Both the position numbers and the translations under genes were made by a program. Below are positions 11,637 to 22,565 of a DNA stretch of 64,000 bases, piece by piece (the stretch's first letter is position 1; each line of letters begins with the position of its first letter). This DNA is from Acanthamoeba castellanii str. Neff (lineage: Eukaryota; Discosea; Longamoebia; Acanthamoebidae). The notes under the pieces were generated by a model. It made no database searches, was not told the origin of the DNA, and saw only the letters and a list, made by a program, of their open reading frames with translations. The DNA lies in contig NW_004457554.1 of NCBI RefSeq assembly GCF_000313135.1, forward strand, positions 832,082-896,081. Direction: 5' to 3'.

Positions 11637-13239
11637 GTGTTGTGGTGCGCGTTAGCAAAAAAAGGTCGCGCATGGGTTCGAACGTTTTGAGGCTCTAGGT
11701 ACGGACCTGGTTGATCAACCAGCCGGGCTCCTCCCGCGCGATCAAGATGGCGGTGAGCCAGCCCAGTGCTCGTTCCCAGCGCATCTTACTCCATTTCTCG
11801 GCGCCATGTCCTGGTTGCCGATCAGACACAGCGTGTGGTGTGTGCGTGGTGCGTGCGTGTGCGGTGGTGCACAAGGGAGCACGTACGGGCGACGACGTGC
11901 CCGACCTCGTGGCCAAGGACGGTGGCGAGGCCGTATTCGTCTTGCGTGACGCTCAGTATCCCTGTGAAAACGCACACCTTGCCGCCGGGCAGCACGAACG
12001 CGTTCATCTCGTCCGACTGAATGACCTGTGTGCGTGTGCGGTTGTGCGTGTGCGGTTGTGCTACCGTCAGAGAAAAAGAAGAAGAAGAAGAACGAGGGCT
12101 TACCAAGAACTCCCAGTGCAGGCCCTGGAGATCGGTTTGCTCTATGATCCTGCGTCCAATCCTCTTGACTGCGAGAACCAACTGCGTTGCGACAAGTCTT
12201 AGACCAACGCGATATCAACATTGTTCTTTCTTGGTCGTGCGTCTGCCGTGTGTCGTGTCGTGTCGTGTCGTGTCGTGTCGTGTCGTGTCGTGTCGTGTCG
12301 CGTCGCGTCGCGTCGCGTCGCGTACTTCGTGGTTCTCGGGGAGGATTTGGTCTTTGTACTGTTGTTTGAGGAGGTGGAATGAGGCGAGACCCATTCTTTG
12401 CTCCTCCTCCCGCGACACGTCCATCATTCGCCTACGACCTGCCAAGACACACACCCTGCATCAATTCCTGCGTCGCGTGCGGTGTGCGCGTCGCGTGTCG
12501 TGTCGTGTTGTTGTGTGGTGCGTGTCTTGTGTGCTCGATTGAAGCAGTACCGCTGTGGGGCACGATGTCCTGGTAGTACTGCCAGTACCCGTACCCGCCC
12601 AGCGGGATCGCCAGCAGGAGGCCCACGGCGAACGCCAGCCGCTTGGGTCGCTTCTTCACTTCCTTTTGCACCTGCGACCAAAACGTGCGCATCTTCACTG
12701 CACAAGGCCACGTTACATTATTATTTAAATTTACATTTATTATTTATATATTTATATTTATTGTCTTATGCACTATTATTAATTTAATGAATATGATCCA
12801 AAATAAAAATTAAAGGATTAATGGAATGCATGTAAGAATGGAGGTGGGACGAACGATGATGGAACTTGTGGAAGTAGCCGCTCTTGTGGCGTCGTTGGAT
12901 CAGTGCGCTGGGTAGCGTTCCATGCGAGCCCACAAACGTACAGTTCAAAATCGCTCCCCGATTCGCGATTTTGTGGTTGGCGGCTCGCAACCCGGGCAAT
13001 GCAGCAGTGGGGAGAGCTGGCAAGGTCCGCCGCGTGGTGGCGAGGATGAAGCGTTTGGTGATGCTTTGTTGAGACATCGTGGCAGTGGCCGGTGGTGGTG
13101 CATTTGAGGTAATGCAGCCACGTAGCAGGGAGGACACCAGAGGCCGCAAGGCCAGCGTTGCCGTGGAGGAAGAGTGGCGGTGACCCAGCCCCAGCGTGGG
13201 TCCCACAGCAGCCCTCTGGGCACCCTTCAAGCGGTGCAT
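11092..13239 (-). CDS. OMA1: OMA1-like mitochondrial zinc metallopeptidase (M48)
   Basis: Read on the minus strand, the mature part begins VKMRTFWSQVQKEVKKRPKR with a membrane segment (LAFAVGLLLAIPLGGYGYW). The zinc site is VLGHEVGHVVAR (HExxH), preceded by DEMNAFVLPGGKVCVFTGIL. The third ligand lies in KFEHEADFIG, after EKWSKMRWERALGWLTAIL. The end is KYLSTHPPNADRIVLLKRWM. This is the order in OMA1, which cleaves OPA1 and DELE1 in the inner mitochondrial membrane in animals. A 5' exon (13239-12850) encodes an Arg-rich leader; the internal ATG at 13077 (MSQQSITKRFILATTRR) is an alternative start and looks more like a presequence. Its introns carry long GT, CA and TGTCG repeats. Confidence 0.88.
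11599..11635. repeat. (TG)n microsatellite in OMA1 intron
   Basis: A nearly pure TG dinucleotide run lies in an intron of the OMA1 gene, so the sense strand reads CA. Confidence 0.9.
12249..12322. repeat. (TGTCG)n and (CGTCG)n pentamer array in OMA1 intron
   Basis: About ten TGTCG units are followed by about four CGTCG variants. The array sits in an intron and is long enough to vary in copy number. Confidence 0.9.
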
Positions 13240-13375
13240 GCTGGCCTCCCTCCGAAGATGAAGATGAGCTGCAAAGGCGCAGGAAACGAGAAAGTGAAAT
13301 GGAATATAAATTTTGGCTGCGGTGAAAAATTAGAAGAATAAATAGCAAGAGCACAGATCGTTCAGGGCGTGCAAG

Positions 13376-16300
13376 ATGAGGCGCGGCTCGGGCTCATCTT
13401 TGGCGCGCGCACAAAGCGGCATTCCCACGGGCTCCAGTGGCGACGTACGTACCTCTTCAACGGCAATCAATCCCCGTACGACACTTTTTTTTTTCTGATT
13501 TTGTTGGTTTGTTGGTGTAGGGCACGGCTACGTTAGGGGGCGGCGCTGGCAGCTTCAGCTTCAACCCGAGTGGTGCACCCTCGTCGGCCACGGCCACTGC
13601 CTTCCCCTCCTTCTCCTTCTCCAGCACGCCACCCTCTTCTTCTTCTTCTGCTCTCCCCGCCTTTTCCTTTGCCCCGTCAGCGTCAGCCTCGCAGGCTTCT
13701 CCTTCATCACCGGCGCCGCCGCCCGCGTCGTCGTTCACGTTCGTCGGTCACAACCCCCAGCCCCAGCCTCATGAGGCCCAGCCGCAGCAGCGAGCAGCGC
13801 AGATCGGGCCGCCTTCGCCCTACGCGCACGCGGCGCCTGGCGGCGGCGTCGGGCCATCATCGCCCGCAGCAGCGGCCGGCGCGGAGCAACCGTGGGAGCC
13901 CACCTTCAAGCGCGAGCACAAGGACGAGTCGCCCGTCGGCAACCTCCTCCGCAGCACCACCGCGTGCGCCCTCCCAATCACTCTTCTTCTACATCACCAT
14001 CAACTGACATTGATGATGGTGATGTTGGTGATGATGGTGATGATCATCAGGATTCTCAACAAGATCGGTCCGCGCAACTTTGACTCGATGGTGCGCGAGC
14101 TGGCCGAACATGTGACCGGGCGCTGCGTGCACGACGGCAGACAGGGCGTGTGCGGGAACGGCATCGCGGGCGTGCAGCAGCTGGAGATGTTCAGCCGCGT
14201 CATCTTCGAGAAGGCCCTCGAGGAGCCCAACTTCAGCGACGTCTACGCCCACGTCTGCCGCGCCATCTCGCCCCTCTGCCCACGCTTCGACGACGCCACC
14301 GTAACTGCCCTACTGCCTTGTTTTCTCATCATTACTGGCTGCTATCATCTGACGCACACGCACCACCGCACACGCACACGCACCACCGCACACGCACACG
14401 CACAGTTTGAGTTCTTTATGAGCTCCATGTGCGATGGTGAGGTGGTTGATTACCTGGAGTTTGAGGATGATGAGGAGGACACGGACGACGAAGGCGACGA
14501 CGGCGACGACGACGGCGAAGCGGCGGCCCAGCTCAAGCAGCATATCCTGGAGCGCAAGGCCGAGTTCCGGCGGCGGCTGCTGGGCAACCTAAAGTTCGCG
14601 TCGGAGCTGTACAACTGCGGCATGCTGTCGACCGGCGACCTGCTCGACATGGTCGACTACGTCGTCGACCACGCCGAGCTGTGCTGCTACTTCATGCGCC
14701 ACGCCGGCCGCATGCTCGACTTCCGCACCGACGACGCCGTCGAGCACGGCCGAGTCCAGCCGCCTTTCTACGCATCGCGCGAGGTACTCCGTGTCGCAGC
14801 CGCAAATCGATTGTGTCAACTACTGCAGTATTGACGTGTGTGTGTCGTGCGTGTCGTGTGTCGTGTGTCGTGTGTCGTGTGTGTGTGCGCTGTAGGAAGC
14901 GAATGATGCCAAGCCGTACATAGACAGTATCTACGCGCGGCTCGCAAAGAACCTGGAAGACCACAAGTTGCCCACTCGCATCAGTTTCATGATCCAGGAC
15001 CTGCTGGAGGAGCGCAACAACCACTGGGAGAAGGTGCCGCCCAGTGCGCCGCAGCCGGCCGCCGAAGACCCGCCCCGCAGGCCTCCCATCACCGTGCGCC
15101 GTTCCCTCGCCGGCAAGCCGCCAGGCCCCGGCGCCGCCACTTCTCCGCCCACATCGCGCGCTGCCCACGCCGCAGCCGCAGCCGCACCGGCCTCGCCAGC
15201 TCGCCCCGCCAACGTACCGACCCAGCCGCAGTCGCCGCAGTCTCCTGCGCAGGCGAGAGCGCCCGCTGCTGCGACTACGACGGCGACGATGGAGTCCAAG
15301 CGCGAGCAGGTGCGGCTCATCGCCGGCTCGATCGTGCGGTCCCTTAAGGAGGCGCTGCAGTGGGCCGACGACAACGAGCGGCGGATGGACGCGCAGCCGG
15401 GCATGCGCACCGTGGCGCGGGTGGAGGAGCTCAACCGCGCGTTCCTCATCCGGGTGAGCGAGGCCCTCGAGCGCATGCAGCGCCAGCACGGCGAGGTGCC
15501 CTTCCTGCAGAACCTGATCGCCGTCATCGCCGCCTACGCGCGGGACACGGCCAAGACCGGCGGCGAGCGCGGACCCTACCAGCCGGCCAACATCGCGCGG
15601 CTCAAGGGCACGCTGGCCGACCGGGTGGCCCAGGTCGAGCAGGTCATCAACCAGTCCTCGAGCGCCCAACCGGCGGGAGGTGCCACGTCAGCACCACGAC
15701 CCGCGGCGGCTGCTGCCCCGGCGGCGGCGGGAGCGACGATTGGTCATCAGCAGCCTCCGCCGCTGGCGGCGGCGAGTGCGCTCGCGCGGCCGCCGGGGCC
15801 GGCGACCGGTGCGATGGGCGCGGGACCGCCGCGGGAGGTGCAGCGAGCGCCTGCACACGCGCCAGCGCCGGCGCCCGCAGAGCTGCCGCCCGGCTGGGTC
15901 GACCCCGATCTGCACCAATTGACCGCAGGCCAGCCACTCGACAGGGTCTCTCTTGCCTCTCTCCGTGTTCCGTCGCGGTTGCACGCTGATCCGCGTCGTG
16001 CGTGTCGTGTCGTGTCGTGTGGCGCAGCTGCTCCGCCGATGGGAGGAGGAGCTGGTCGCCAAAGCTGCCGATCTCGATCGCCGCGCGAAGGCGGTGGCCT
16101 CCTTCGACAGGGTCTGCGTGGGGCTCGATCGCTCGGTACACGCACGCGCCGCTCTTTTCCATTTCGCGTTCTTTTGAAAGTGAGCCTCACCTCTCGCGCC
16201 GCCATACCTCTCCTCTTTCTCGTGGCGTGCGCGGCACACACCCCAGATGGCGGAACTGGTGACCAACATCGACCAAGTGACCATCGCCCAGACCGAGGTC

Positions 16301-16904
16301 GACCAGGGACTTGACCTCATCCTACGAGTACGCTCCCTCGCCACGACTGAATGCGGGACGTCGCACGCTAATCACGTTTCAATGTGCGTGTGCGTGGGCG
16401 CGTGCGGTGGTGCGTGTGCGTGTGCGGTGACGTGTGCCGTGTGCCGTGTGCAGCACCAAGAGAGCTTTTACGCGATCCTATGCGACCTGCAGGAGGAGGC
16501 GGAGGCCACGCTCACCGAGGGCGACGCCGACCGCCAGCGAGAGCGGAGCTACGACTCGGCGAAGGAGGTGGACAAGGGACTCCACGACGTGGAGCTCACA
16601 CTCAAGGGCCTGGTCGAGGACTTCAACAGCCAGCTCGTGCAACGACGGACCACCCAGGAGCAAAAGGTGACGCGTCGTCCCTGCTCACTCCAACCTCACC
16701 CAAGCCCCACCACCCATCTTAACGTGTGTGGTGTCGTTATGCGTGTGTCGTATGCGTGTGTGCGGTACACAGGTGGTGGAGTTGGAGGAGATCCTGAACA
16801 ACAGCCTGCACGCTCTGCAGTGGATGTCCGCCACCGGCAGTTGCCTGGAGCGAAAGCTGCGACGCCTCCAACGAGTCGAGACCGACCCAACCTACGCCGC
16901 GTAG
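13376..16904 (+). CDS. Nup62-like nucleoporin with embedded eIF4G-type MIF4G domain
   Basis: Nine exons join with perfect phase (13376-13444, 13521-13963, 14051-14300, 14406-14783, 14896-15945, 16028-16111, 16247-16327, 16454-16666, 16773-16904) into 899 residues. Residues 24-95 are a Ser/Ala/Pro-rich region with FSF/FTF motifs (GSFSFNPSG, FPSFSFSST, AFSFAPSA). Residues about 150-425 are a MIF4G HEAT domain: ILNKIGPRNFDSMVREL, then VIFEKALEEPNFSDVYAHVC, later RRLLGNLKFASELYNCGML, and LPTRISFMIQDLLEERNNHW. A Pro/Ala linker, a helical block from residue 512 and a second linker follow. Residues about 715-890 match the Nup62/Nsp1 C-terminal coiled coil: LLRRWEEELVAKAADLDRRA, VDQGLDLILRHQESF, LNNSLHALQWM. 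Nup62 forms the central channel of the nuclear pore; MIF4G in eIF4G binds eIF4A. I know of no family with both. The OMA1 gene is divergent 136 bases upstream. Confidence 0.85.
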
Positions 16905-16910
16905 GGGTGT

Positions 16911-16951
16911 GCAAATAAATAAATAAAAAATAGGGGTGTGCAAATAAATAA
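16911..16951 (+). terminator. Poly(A) signal cluster after the nucleoporin gene
   Basis: Three AATAAA-containing stretches lie within 50 bases of the stop codon, in two near-identical copies of a block reading AGGGGTGTGCAAATAAATAA. They lie between two convergent genes. Confidence 0.5.
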
Positions 16952-16971
16952 AAACAAACAAAAAAGCCCAT

Positions 16972-19415
16972 CTAGCTGGGGATTTCGCGTTCGAAGATGC
17001 CTACAATGGCGTCAACGTCCACGCGGACGTCGTTGCCGCCGGAGGCGGGGTAGGGGAGGAGGTGGTAGTTGTGGTCGAGCATCACGGCCTGCTGCCAGAT
17101 GATGAGGTTGGGCGTCGAGTACCGCTGGTAGGGCATGAACTCGATCGTCAGCGTGCGGCTCGGCGTGAACATCAGATTGTAAAACGACCCGCCGTGCGGG
17201 CCTAGTGCGACACAGCCATTACGTGAGTATGACCCACGCACCACACACGCACACGCACACACCCACACACACACACACCGCACACACCGCACAGGTACCG
17301 ATCAAAACTTTGGCGCGGTTGAAGAAGGCGATGGTGGCTTGGAGGGTGGGGTAGTTGGCGTGATTGAACACGACGAGCTCCAGCTTGGCCTGGCCAGCGG
17401 CCTCGCGCTCGCGGTTCCTCCGCGCGATGAAGGCCTCGAGCCCCTCGATCAGCTGGTCCTCGTTGAGCACCGACCGGCCGTGGTTGAAGGTCTGCCCACT
17501 CCGCTTGCCGCGGCCCAGGTAGACGATGACGTTGCGGTCGGCGAAGGGCAGCTCGCGGTAGCCGAAGCGCTCCCGCATCTTCTTCCACAGGTACGGGTGG
17601 AACGGCGGCGACTGGCACGACTGATACCAGAGCTTGCCCCTGTTCGTCAACGAATCAGACGTGTGTGTAGCGCGTGCGTGTGTGCGTGTGTGCGTGTGTT
17701 GTGTGTGTCGTGTGTGTGTTGAGGGGTGGGTACTGGAAGATGGTCTCGGGGTTGAACACGACGAGTCGGTCGGCGGGGAGGAGGTACTCCCAGATCTTCT
17801 GTACGACGGGGAACTTGGGCAGGTTGTAGTCCACGAGCACGGTGATGTTGGGATCGTCCTGCAGGCCCTCCCACGCCTGCATCAGCCGCGGCAGCACGCC
17901 GTCGATCAAGTGCTGGAAGCTCCAGCCCTATGCCCACATATCTTCGTGTCAGTCACACACGACACACGACGACACACATGACGGCACACACGGCACGACA
18001 CGAAGGCACACGACACAACACGGCACAGGATGATGGGCAACCTGGACGACGATCATGGGGGCCAGTTTGTCCCATTCGTGCGGAGTCTTGCCGAAGAATG
18101 CCGGATACTCTTTCAGGTAGGTGTCGTACTTTGTGCTCCACGAACAGCCGTGGTACTGCCCGAAGGACCCTTTGGCGCGAACCACATACACCACACACCA
18201 CACACCACACACCACACACCACACACGCACACCACACAACACACGCACACCACACACACCACACACACCACACACACACGCGACAGTGAAGACGAGTCGA
18301 AAACGCCGAGCGAGCGCGAACAGTCAAAGGCGTACCATTGGCCAACACGAGATTCCTGCCCGTCACGTACTTGTCGGTCCAGAACACGAGTACCTGCGTG
18401 TGCGTGTGTGCGTGTGCGGTTAGCGCGTGCGGTGTGATTGGGGGGGGGTGGCACTGTACGTCGTCCGAGGAGGTGTGCGAGTCGAGCAGTGGGCACAGCA
18501 CGCCGGGTGGCAGCGGTCGCTCGAAGCACCGGAGGGAGGCGTTGACGAACTCCTTGACCACGTCCAGCGACACGAACCACTCCCGATCCTGCGCCGCAGT
18601 CAGCACTACCGCACACGCACACGCACACGCACACGCACACGCACACGCACACGCACACGCACACGCAAGCAGACACACGAGAGCGAAGAAGAGCGGAGCA
18701 CGACGAAGAGCCGTTGCGGGGGAGGAGGAGGGGTTGACCTGGGGCGAGACGAAGTGGGGCATGGGGAGGACGAAGGGCGGGAAGCGGAGCTGCGTTTCCT
18801 CGAGCACGCGCTCGTCGGGAATGCAGTCCTGCGCCCACGGGCCTGCCGTCACAAACTTACCCTACACCGCCCAACACGCATAGCACACACGACACACACA
18901 CGACACACGACACACACGACACACACCGCACATCAGGGCCATGCGAGCGAGTGCCGCGCGCGTGTGGCGTGAGTGGAGAAAGGTACGTGTTGGCACTTGG
19001 CCGCGACGCGAGGTGCCCAGTCCAGGCTGGGCGGAGGCCGGTTGCCGTACGGGTGCGTTTGCACTGCGGGCGTGGCGGGCTCGGTGGGCGGTGGTGGCAA
19101 AGAAGAAGAAGAAGACGGGGGAGAGGAGGGCAAAGTAAAAGCGGCAGAGAGGGATGAGGGAGGTGGTGGGGCTGAAGATGCCGCGGCATCGGTCTGAGTC
19201 TGCTGTGATGAACGAGAAGAGTGGGAAGATGAAGATGAAGATGAAGACGGAGGGGCCGGCGAAAGATCGGAGGAGGCCGCGGGATGATCGGTGGCGCTGA
19301 AGGAGGAAAGCAGGAGCGAGTTGCCGAGCAAGAAGGTCGTGCATACCAGCACGAAGCTCACAACGGCGAGCAGCACCAGGTTGCGGGTCGTGGCGCGTCC
19401 TCGTACACGCCGCAT
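16972..19415 (-). CDS. GT61-family glycosyltransferase, type II membrane protein
   Basis: The N-terminus is cytosolic Arg-rich followed by a signal anchor (NLVLLAVVSFVLVCTTFLLG) and a long Ser/Pro stem, as in Golgi enzymes. The lumenal part includes VLVFWTDKYVTGRNLVLANG, IWEYLLPADRLVVFNPETIF and NVIVYLGRGKRSGQTFNHGR. The C-terminal catalytic motif is HANYPTLQATIAFFNRAKVL, then GPHGGSFYNLMFTPSRT and LTIEFMPYQRYS. This is the DUF563/GT61 signature shared by EGF O-GlcNAc transferase (EOGT) and plant xylosyltransferases, so transfer of a sugar in the ER or Golgi is inferred; the donor sugar is not readable. The introns are rich in CA and GTGTGCG repeats, and some exon limits between 17940 and 18700 are uncertain. 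Confidence 0.8.
18181..18284. repeat. (ACCACAC)n repeat in GT61 intron
   Basis: This is an imperfect CA-rich tandem repeat of about 100 bases within an intron of the minus-strand glycosyltransferase. Confidence 0.85.
18611..18667. repeat. (CACACG)n microsatellite in GT61 intron
   Basis: About nine near-perfect CACACG hexamers lie in another intron of the same gene. Confidence 0.9.
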
Positions 19416-19810
19416 CTTCCTCTGGCAGAGCTCTGCCGGCCTTGTGAATTGTTTTTGAGTTTTCTTTGTTTAGTTTTTCTATTTTGATTTTCACATTATT
19501 ATTAATTTAATTTATGCCATTTTCAATGTGACCGTAAATATTATTTATAAATTATAATGTTTTATGTGTTGTTTGTAAGAAGAATACAGTCAAGATAGAG
19601 CCTCACCGAAGTGCTACACTTCCTTTACAGCAGCCAAAGAGAGAGAGAGAGAGTCAAGTCACAAGATGTGAGAGAGCGAGAGAAGAGAGAAGGCACGCTC
19701 ACGGTGCAGGCGTGTCGGCTGTGAGCTCATGCGAGTAAGGCACACCCCACGGAGGAGGAGGCCACTCGCGTCGCGCCTTCGGTTTCGCTTTCGTTCTACC
19801 ATCATCTCGC
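19416..19810. other. Intergenic region, AT-rich core
   Basis: The promoter of the GT61 gene and the 3' flank of the His-rich gene lie here. A strongly AT-rich block at about 19490-19570 stands out from the GC-rich surroundings, and a GAGA run lies near 19640. No gene is visible. Confidence 0.4.
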
Positions 19811-20601
19811 TTAGTGGTGGTGACCGTGGTGGTGGCCATGACCATGTCCGTGGTGGTGGCCGTGGCCGTGGTGGTGACCATGTCCGTGGTGGTGGCCATG
19901 ACCATGACCGTGACCGTGGCTCTCAATCACAACCGTCGCCACACTGTCCATATAACGACAACACACACGGTCGACACACAACCAAAACAACATCATCAGC
20001 CATCAAGCCAAAGCGAAACCGGGTGTGCTGATGTGTGAGAGAGGAACGAAGACGTACGGCGGGGCGCCATAGGCGGGAGCAGGGGCACCATAGGCGGGCG
20101 CGCCAGGGTAGTGGGCGGGAGGAGCGCCATAGCCGGGCGCGCCACCGTAGTGCGGCGGAGCCATGCCAGGGTAGTGGGCCGGCGGCGCACCATAGGCAGG
20201 CGGCGGGTGGCTGTAACCTGTTAACACAGCGCGCGCACACGAACCGACGTCAGAGCTCAACACCAACAAAATAAAAAGCGTTGCGGGCGCTGTCGACAGA
20301 AAGCAATCTCAGCGCCTATTGGTCGGGCAATAAAAACACGGAGCCCCTGTTGGCTCTGTCGGCCGAAGACGGAAGAAGGGGGCGTACCGGGGGCGGGAGC
20401 GTGGTGGACGGGGGCGGGATGGTGAACAGGGGCGGTGTGGACAACGGTAACGTGCTCGTGGCCATGGCCATGGTGGCCGTGACCGTGGTGGCCGTGGCCG
20501 TGGCCGTGATGGTGGTCGTGTCCGTGTCCGTGGCCGTGATGGTGATGGCCGTGGTGACCATGGCCGTGGAGGAGATTGTGAAGAAGTCCGTGGTGGCCCA
20601 T
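19811..20601 (-). CDS. Histidine/glycine-rich protein with Pro/Tyr/Ala middle
   Basis: Three exons on the minus strand join in phase. Exon 1 (from the ATG at 20601) reads MGHHGLLHNLLHGHGHHGHH and continues with GH/HH repeats, ending in an HHPAPVHHAPAP segment. Exon 2 has GYSHPPPAYGAPPAHYPG with repeated YGAP and HYPG units. Exon 3 returns to His/Gly repeats after VATVVIESHG and ends HHHGHHH-stop. There is no signal peptide. Such repeats bind Zn, Cu or Ni in many proteins, so metal binding or a low-complexity scaffold role is inferred. The repeat codons alternate CAC/CAT with GGT/GGC/GGA, so the protein repeat is purer than the DNA repeat, which suggests selection on the protein. Confidence 0.75.
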
Positions 20602-21003
20602 TGTCTGCAGAGTTGTTGCCTTTAGTCCACGATCTTCTGACGATCTTACTCTCGATCTCTCAAAAAAAACAACAACAAATTCACGACCGTCCTCCACAAC
20701 TATAACTATGCGGCAATGAAGGCCAGGAGAGGCCGGAGCAAGAAGAAGAAGAACGACTTACCGTTGAGTTACTCGATGTGTCTCTTGCGGGGTGTGTTTG
20801 CGAAAACCGGCAAAACCGAGACCTGCTCTCAATTACGGGGCAGGAAACAGGAACGAAACCCGACGACTCCAATCTCCGTTATCGGGGTGTCATCTTTTTC
20901 CTTTTCTTTCTTCTTTTCTCTTTTGATCTTCTTCCTTTTCCTACAGCCCAGGCGTGGCGCTTCACGTAACAGGACTGGCAGAGACAGTCCGACCAAGACG
21001 ACG
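20602..21003. other. Divergent intergenic region with probable leader intron
   Basis: This region lies between the divergent His-rich and F-box genes. From 20895 to 20946 a long CT-rich tract ends in CCTACAG, an intron-acceptor pattern, so the F-box gene may have a spliced 5' leader. The frame of the F-box gene is open back to an ATG at 20716, but that segment looks intronic. Confidence 0.4.
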
Positions 21004-22503
21004 ATGCCAAGGAGGAGGAAGAGGCGAGGAGGGCTTGCTGGAGGCGGTGGTGCACCGGCGGCGTACCTGGGCCAGGAAGCGGCCTGTTCCTCCGCAGAGG
21101 GCCTTCCGCTGGAGCTGCTGGCCGAAATATTTGAATACCTCGACGCCGAGGTGCACCCCCCCACCACTCGCCCACAGCGTCCACCTCTCCAGCTGGAGAA
21201 TCTCAGCTATGATGCGTAATGTGGGCCTCTTGACGTGCACCAGGAACTGGGCAGGTCCCTCACAGTGTGCTACGGGTGGTACGTCATGGGCTCGGAGAAC
21301 CGACTGTGGGCGCCACTCAACCACAAGCGCTGCTGGGGATCGGGTAAGTGGGCGCCTGTCTAGACCCATGCATACCCTGTGTCCTCACATGCGCCGCGTT
21401 TCTTGTGATGCGCTCCCCACACGACACCAGCCGAAGATCCGGCCGTGGACCCGAGTGGCAACTCGGAGTACCGCCACTTTGTCGCCAACGCGAACATGCT
21501 CTGCTTGCCCAAGGTTCGCCCCCAAGCACAGGGCTCGGGGCCAGGAGGAGCAAACCGCCTGCACTCACCCGACTCTTGCGTTCTCTCCACACAGAACGCC
21601 AGCCCGCACGTGTTTGTTGTTCCGCACGTCTCCCGCCTTGCTCACCTTGTGCACAAGCGCTCAGGGCTGACTTTCTGTGTTCCTGACCCGCCAACAGGTC
21701 AGTTCCTAAGCAGCTGGGCCACCCCGTCATTTCTGAAGTCTTCCTTGCCTTTGAAGGTCCGTCGTCTGCACCCCGCTCCCTGGGTTCGTCTGTCCTTTGG
21801 GAGTTGCTTACAAGTGTTGGTCTCTGGTTGTGGTTTTGCACTTCTCAAGGAAACAAGCCCGGATCGCAGCTTGTGTTGTGGGGAAGCCGCTACTCGGCGG
21901 TTCTGGTCAAGTACTCCCTCAGGCTTGTGGATGTGTGTTGCAGTCCTTTTGAGGACACGGAGCCTCAGATCTTCCATGCGTACGTGACCACACGACCGCT
22001 TTGAATCCATTGACACTGACGTGCGTGCCCAGGGAGGAGTTGGACTTGCAGATCAGGGTCAATGGTACGCTCCCTCGGACCTTGCTTGCACGCATGGCTT
22101 ACGACCTCACACATTCCTCACACACGTGCAGAGCGTCTGGTCCACTTTACCGTCACATCCCAATACTCCCATTACCACACGCCTTCCTTGTCGCACTTTC
22201 GTGTTCCCCACGACAAGCTCCGGCGGGAATGGAATCGGTACGAGTGCCTCCTCGTCGGCGTGCCTTGTCAAACCTATCGCGCTCTGCCCACTAGGGAGAG
22301 CTATGATGCATTCGAGGAGGGCTTACACTCCTTTGTGGCTTGGTTGGGTGCGGCATCGCAGCATCAAGCGTGCAATTCAATGGCGCGTGTGCAGCAGGCA
22401 CATCGTTGCAGACTGCGTCGTGTGTGCTGTCTTCGCCGAACACCTCCCGCCCAGCCATGTGGACCCTCGCGTCAGGCTCACCTGGCGCCAGCCGAAAACG
22501 TAG
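21004..22503 (+). CDS. F-box protein
   Basis: Exon 1 encodes MPRRRKRRGGLAGGGG and then the F-box core EGLPLELLAEIFEYLDAE. The second exon finishes the F-box with ELGRSLTVCYGWYVMGSENR and LWAPLNHKRCWGS. Later exons read EDPAVDPSGNSEYRHFVANA, LGHPVISEVFLAFE, GSQLVLWGSRYSAVLVKYSL, EELDLQIRVN and ERLVHFTVTSQYSHYHTPS. The last exon ends VDPRVRLTWRQPKT before the stop. The downstream part is strand-rich and may be an F-box-associated beta domain, but I recognise no named family. A role as an SCF adaptor is inferred from the F-box only. The exon borders between 21590 and 21780 and near 22250 are uncertain. Confidence 0.65.
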
Positions 22504-22565
22504 CACGGTGGTTCGCGCCAAAAAACAAATTAAATCATCCAAGCTTTTGCCCATTTACGCATCAG

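Noticed and set aside
11660..11700. GGTTCGAACG, resembling the T-arm of a tRNA
   Set aside because: No matching acceptor or anticodon arms; it lies in an OMA1 intron next to an exon.
14692..15669. 325-codon antisense frame over the nucleoporin exon
   Set aside because: The sense frame carries MIF4G and linker sequence continuous with flanking exons.
18181..18667. Regular short repeats that could suggest a CRISPR array
   Set aside because: They are simple CA-rich microsatellites without spacers, inside introns of a eukaryotic gene.
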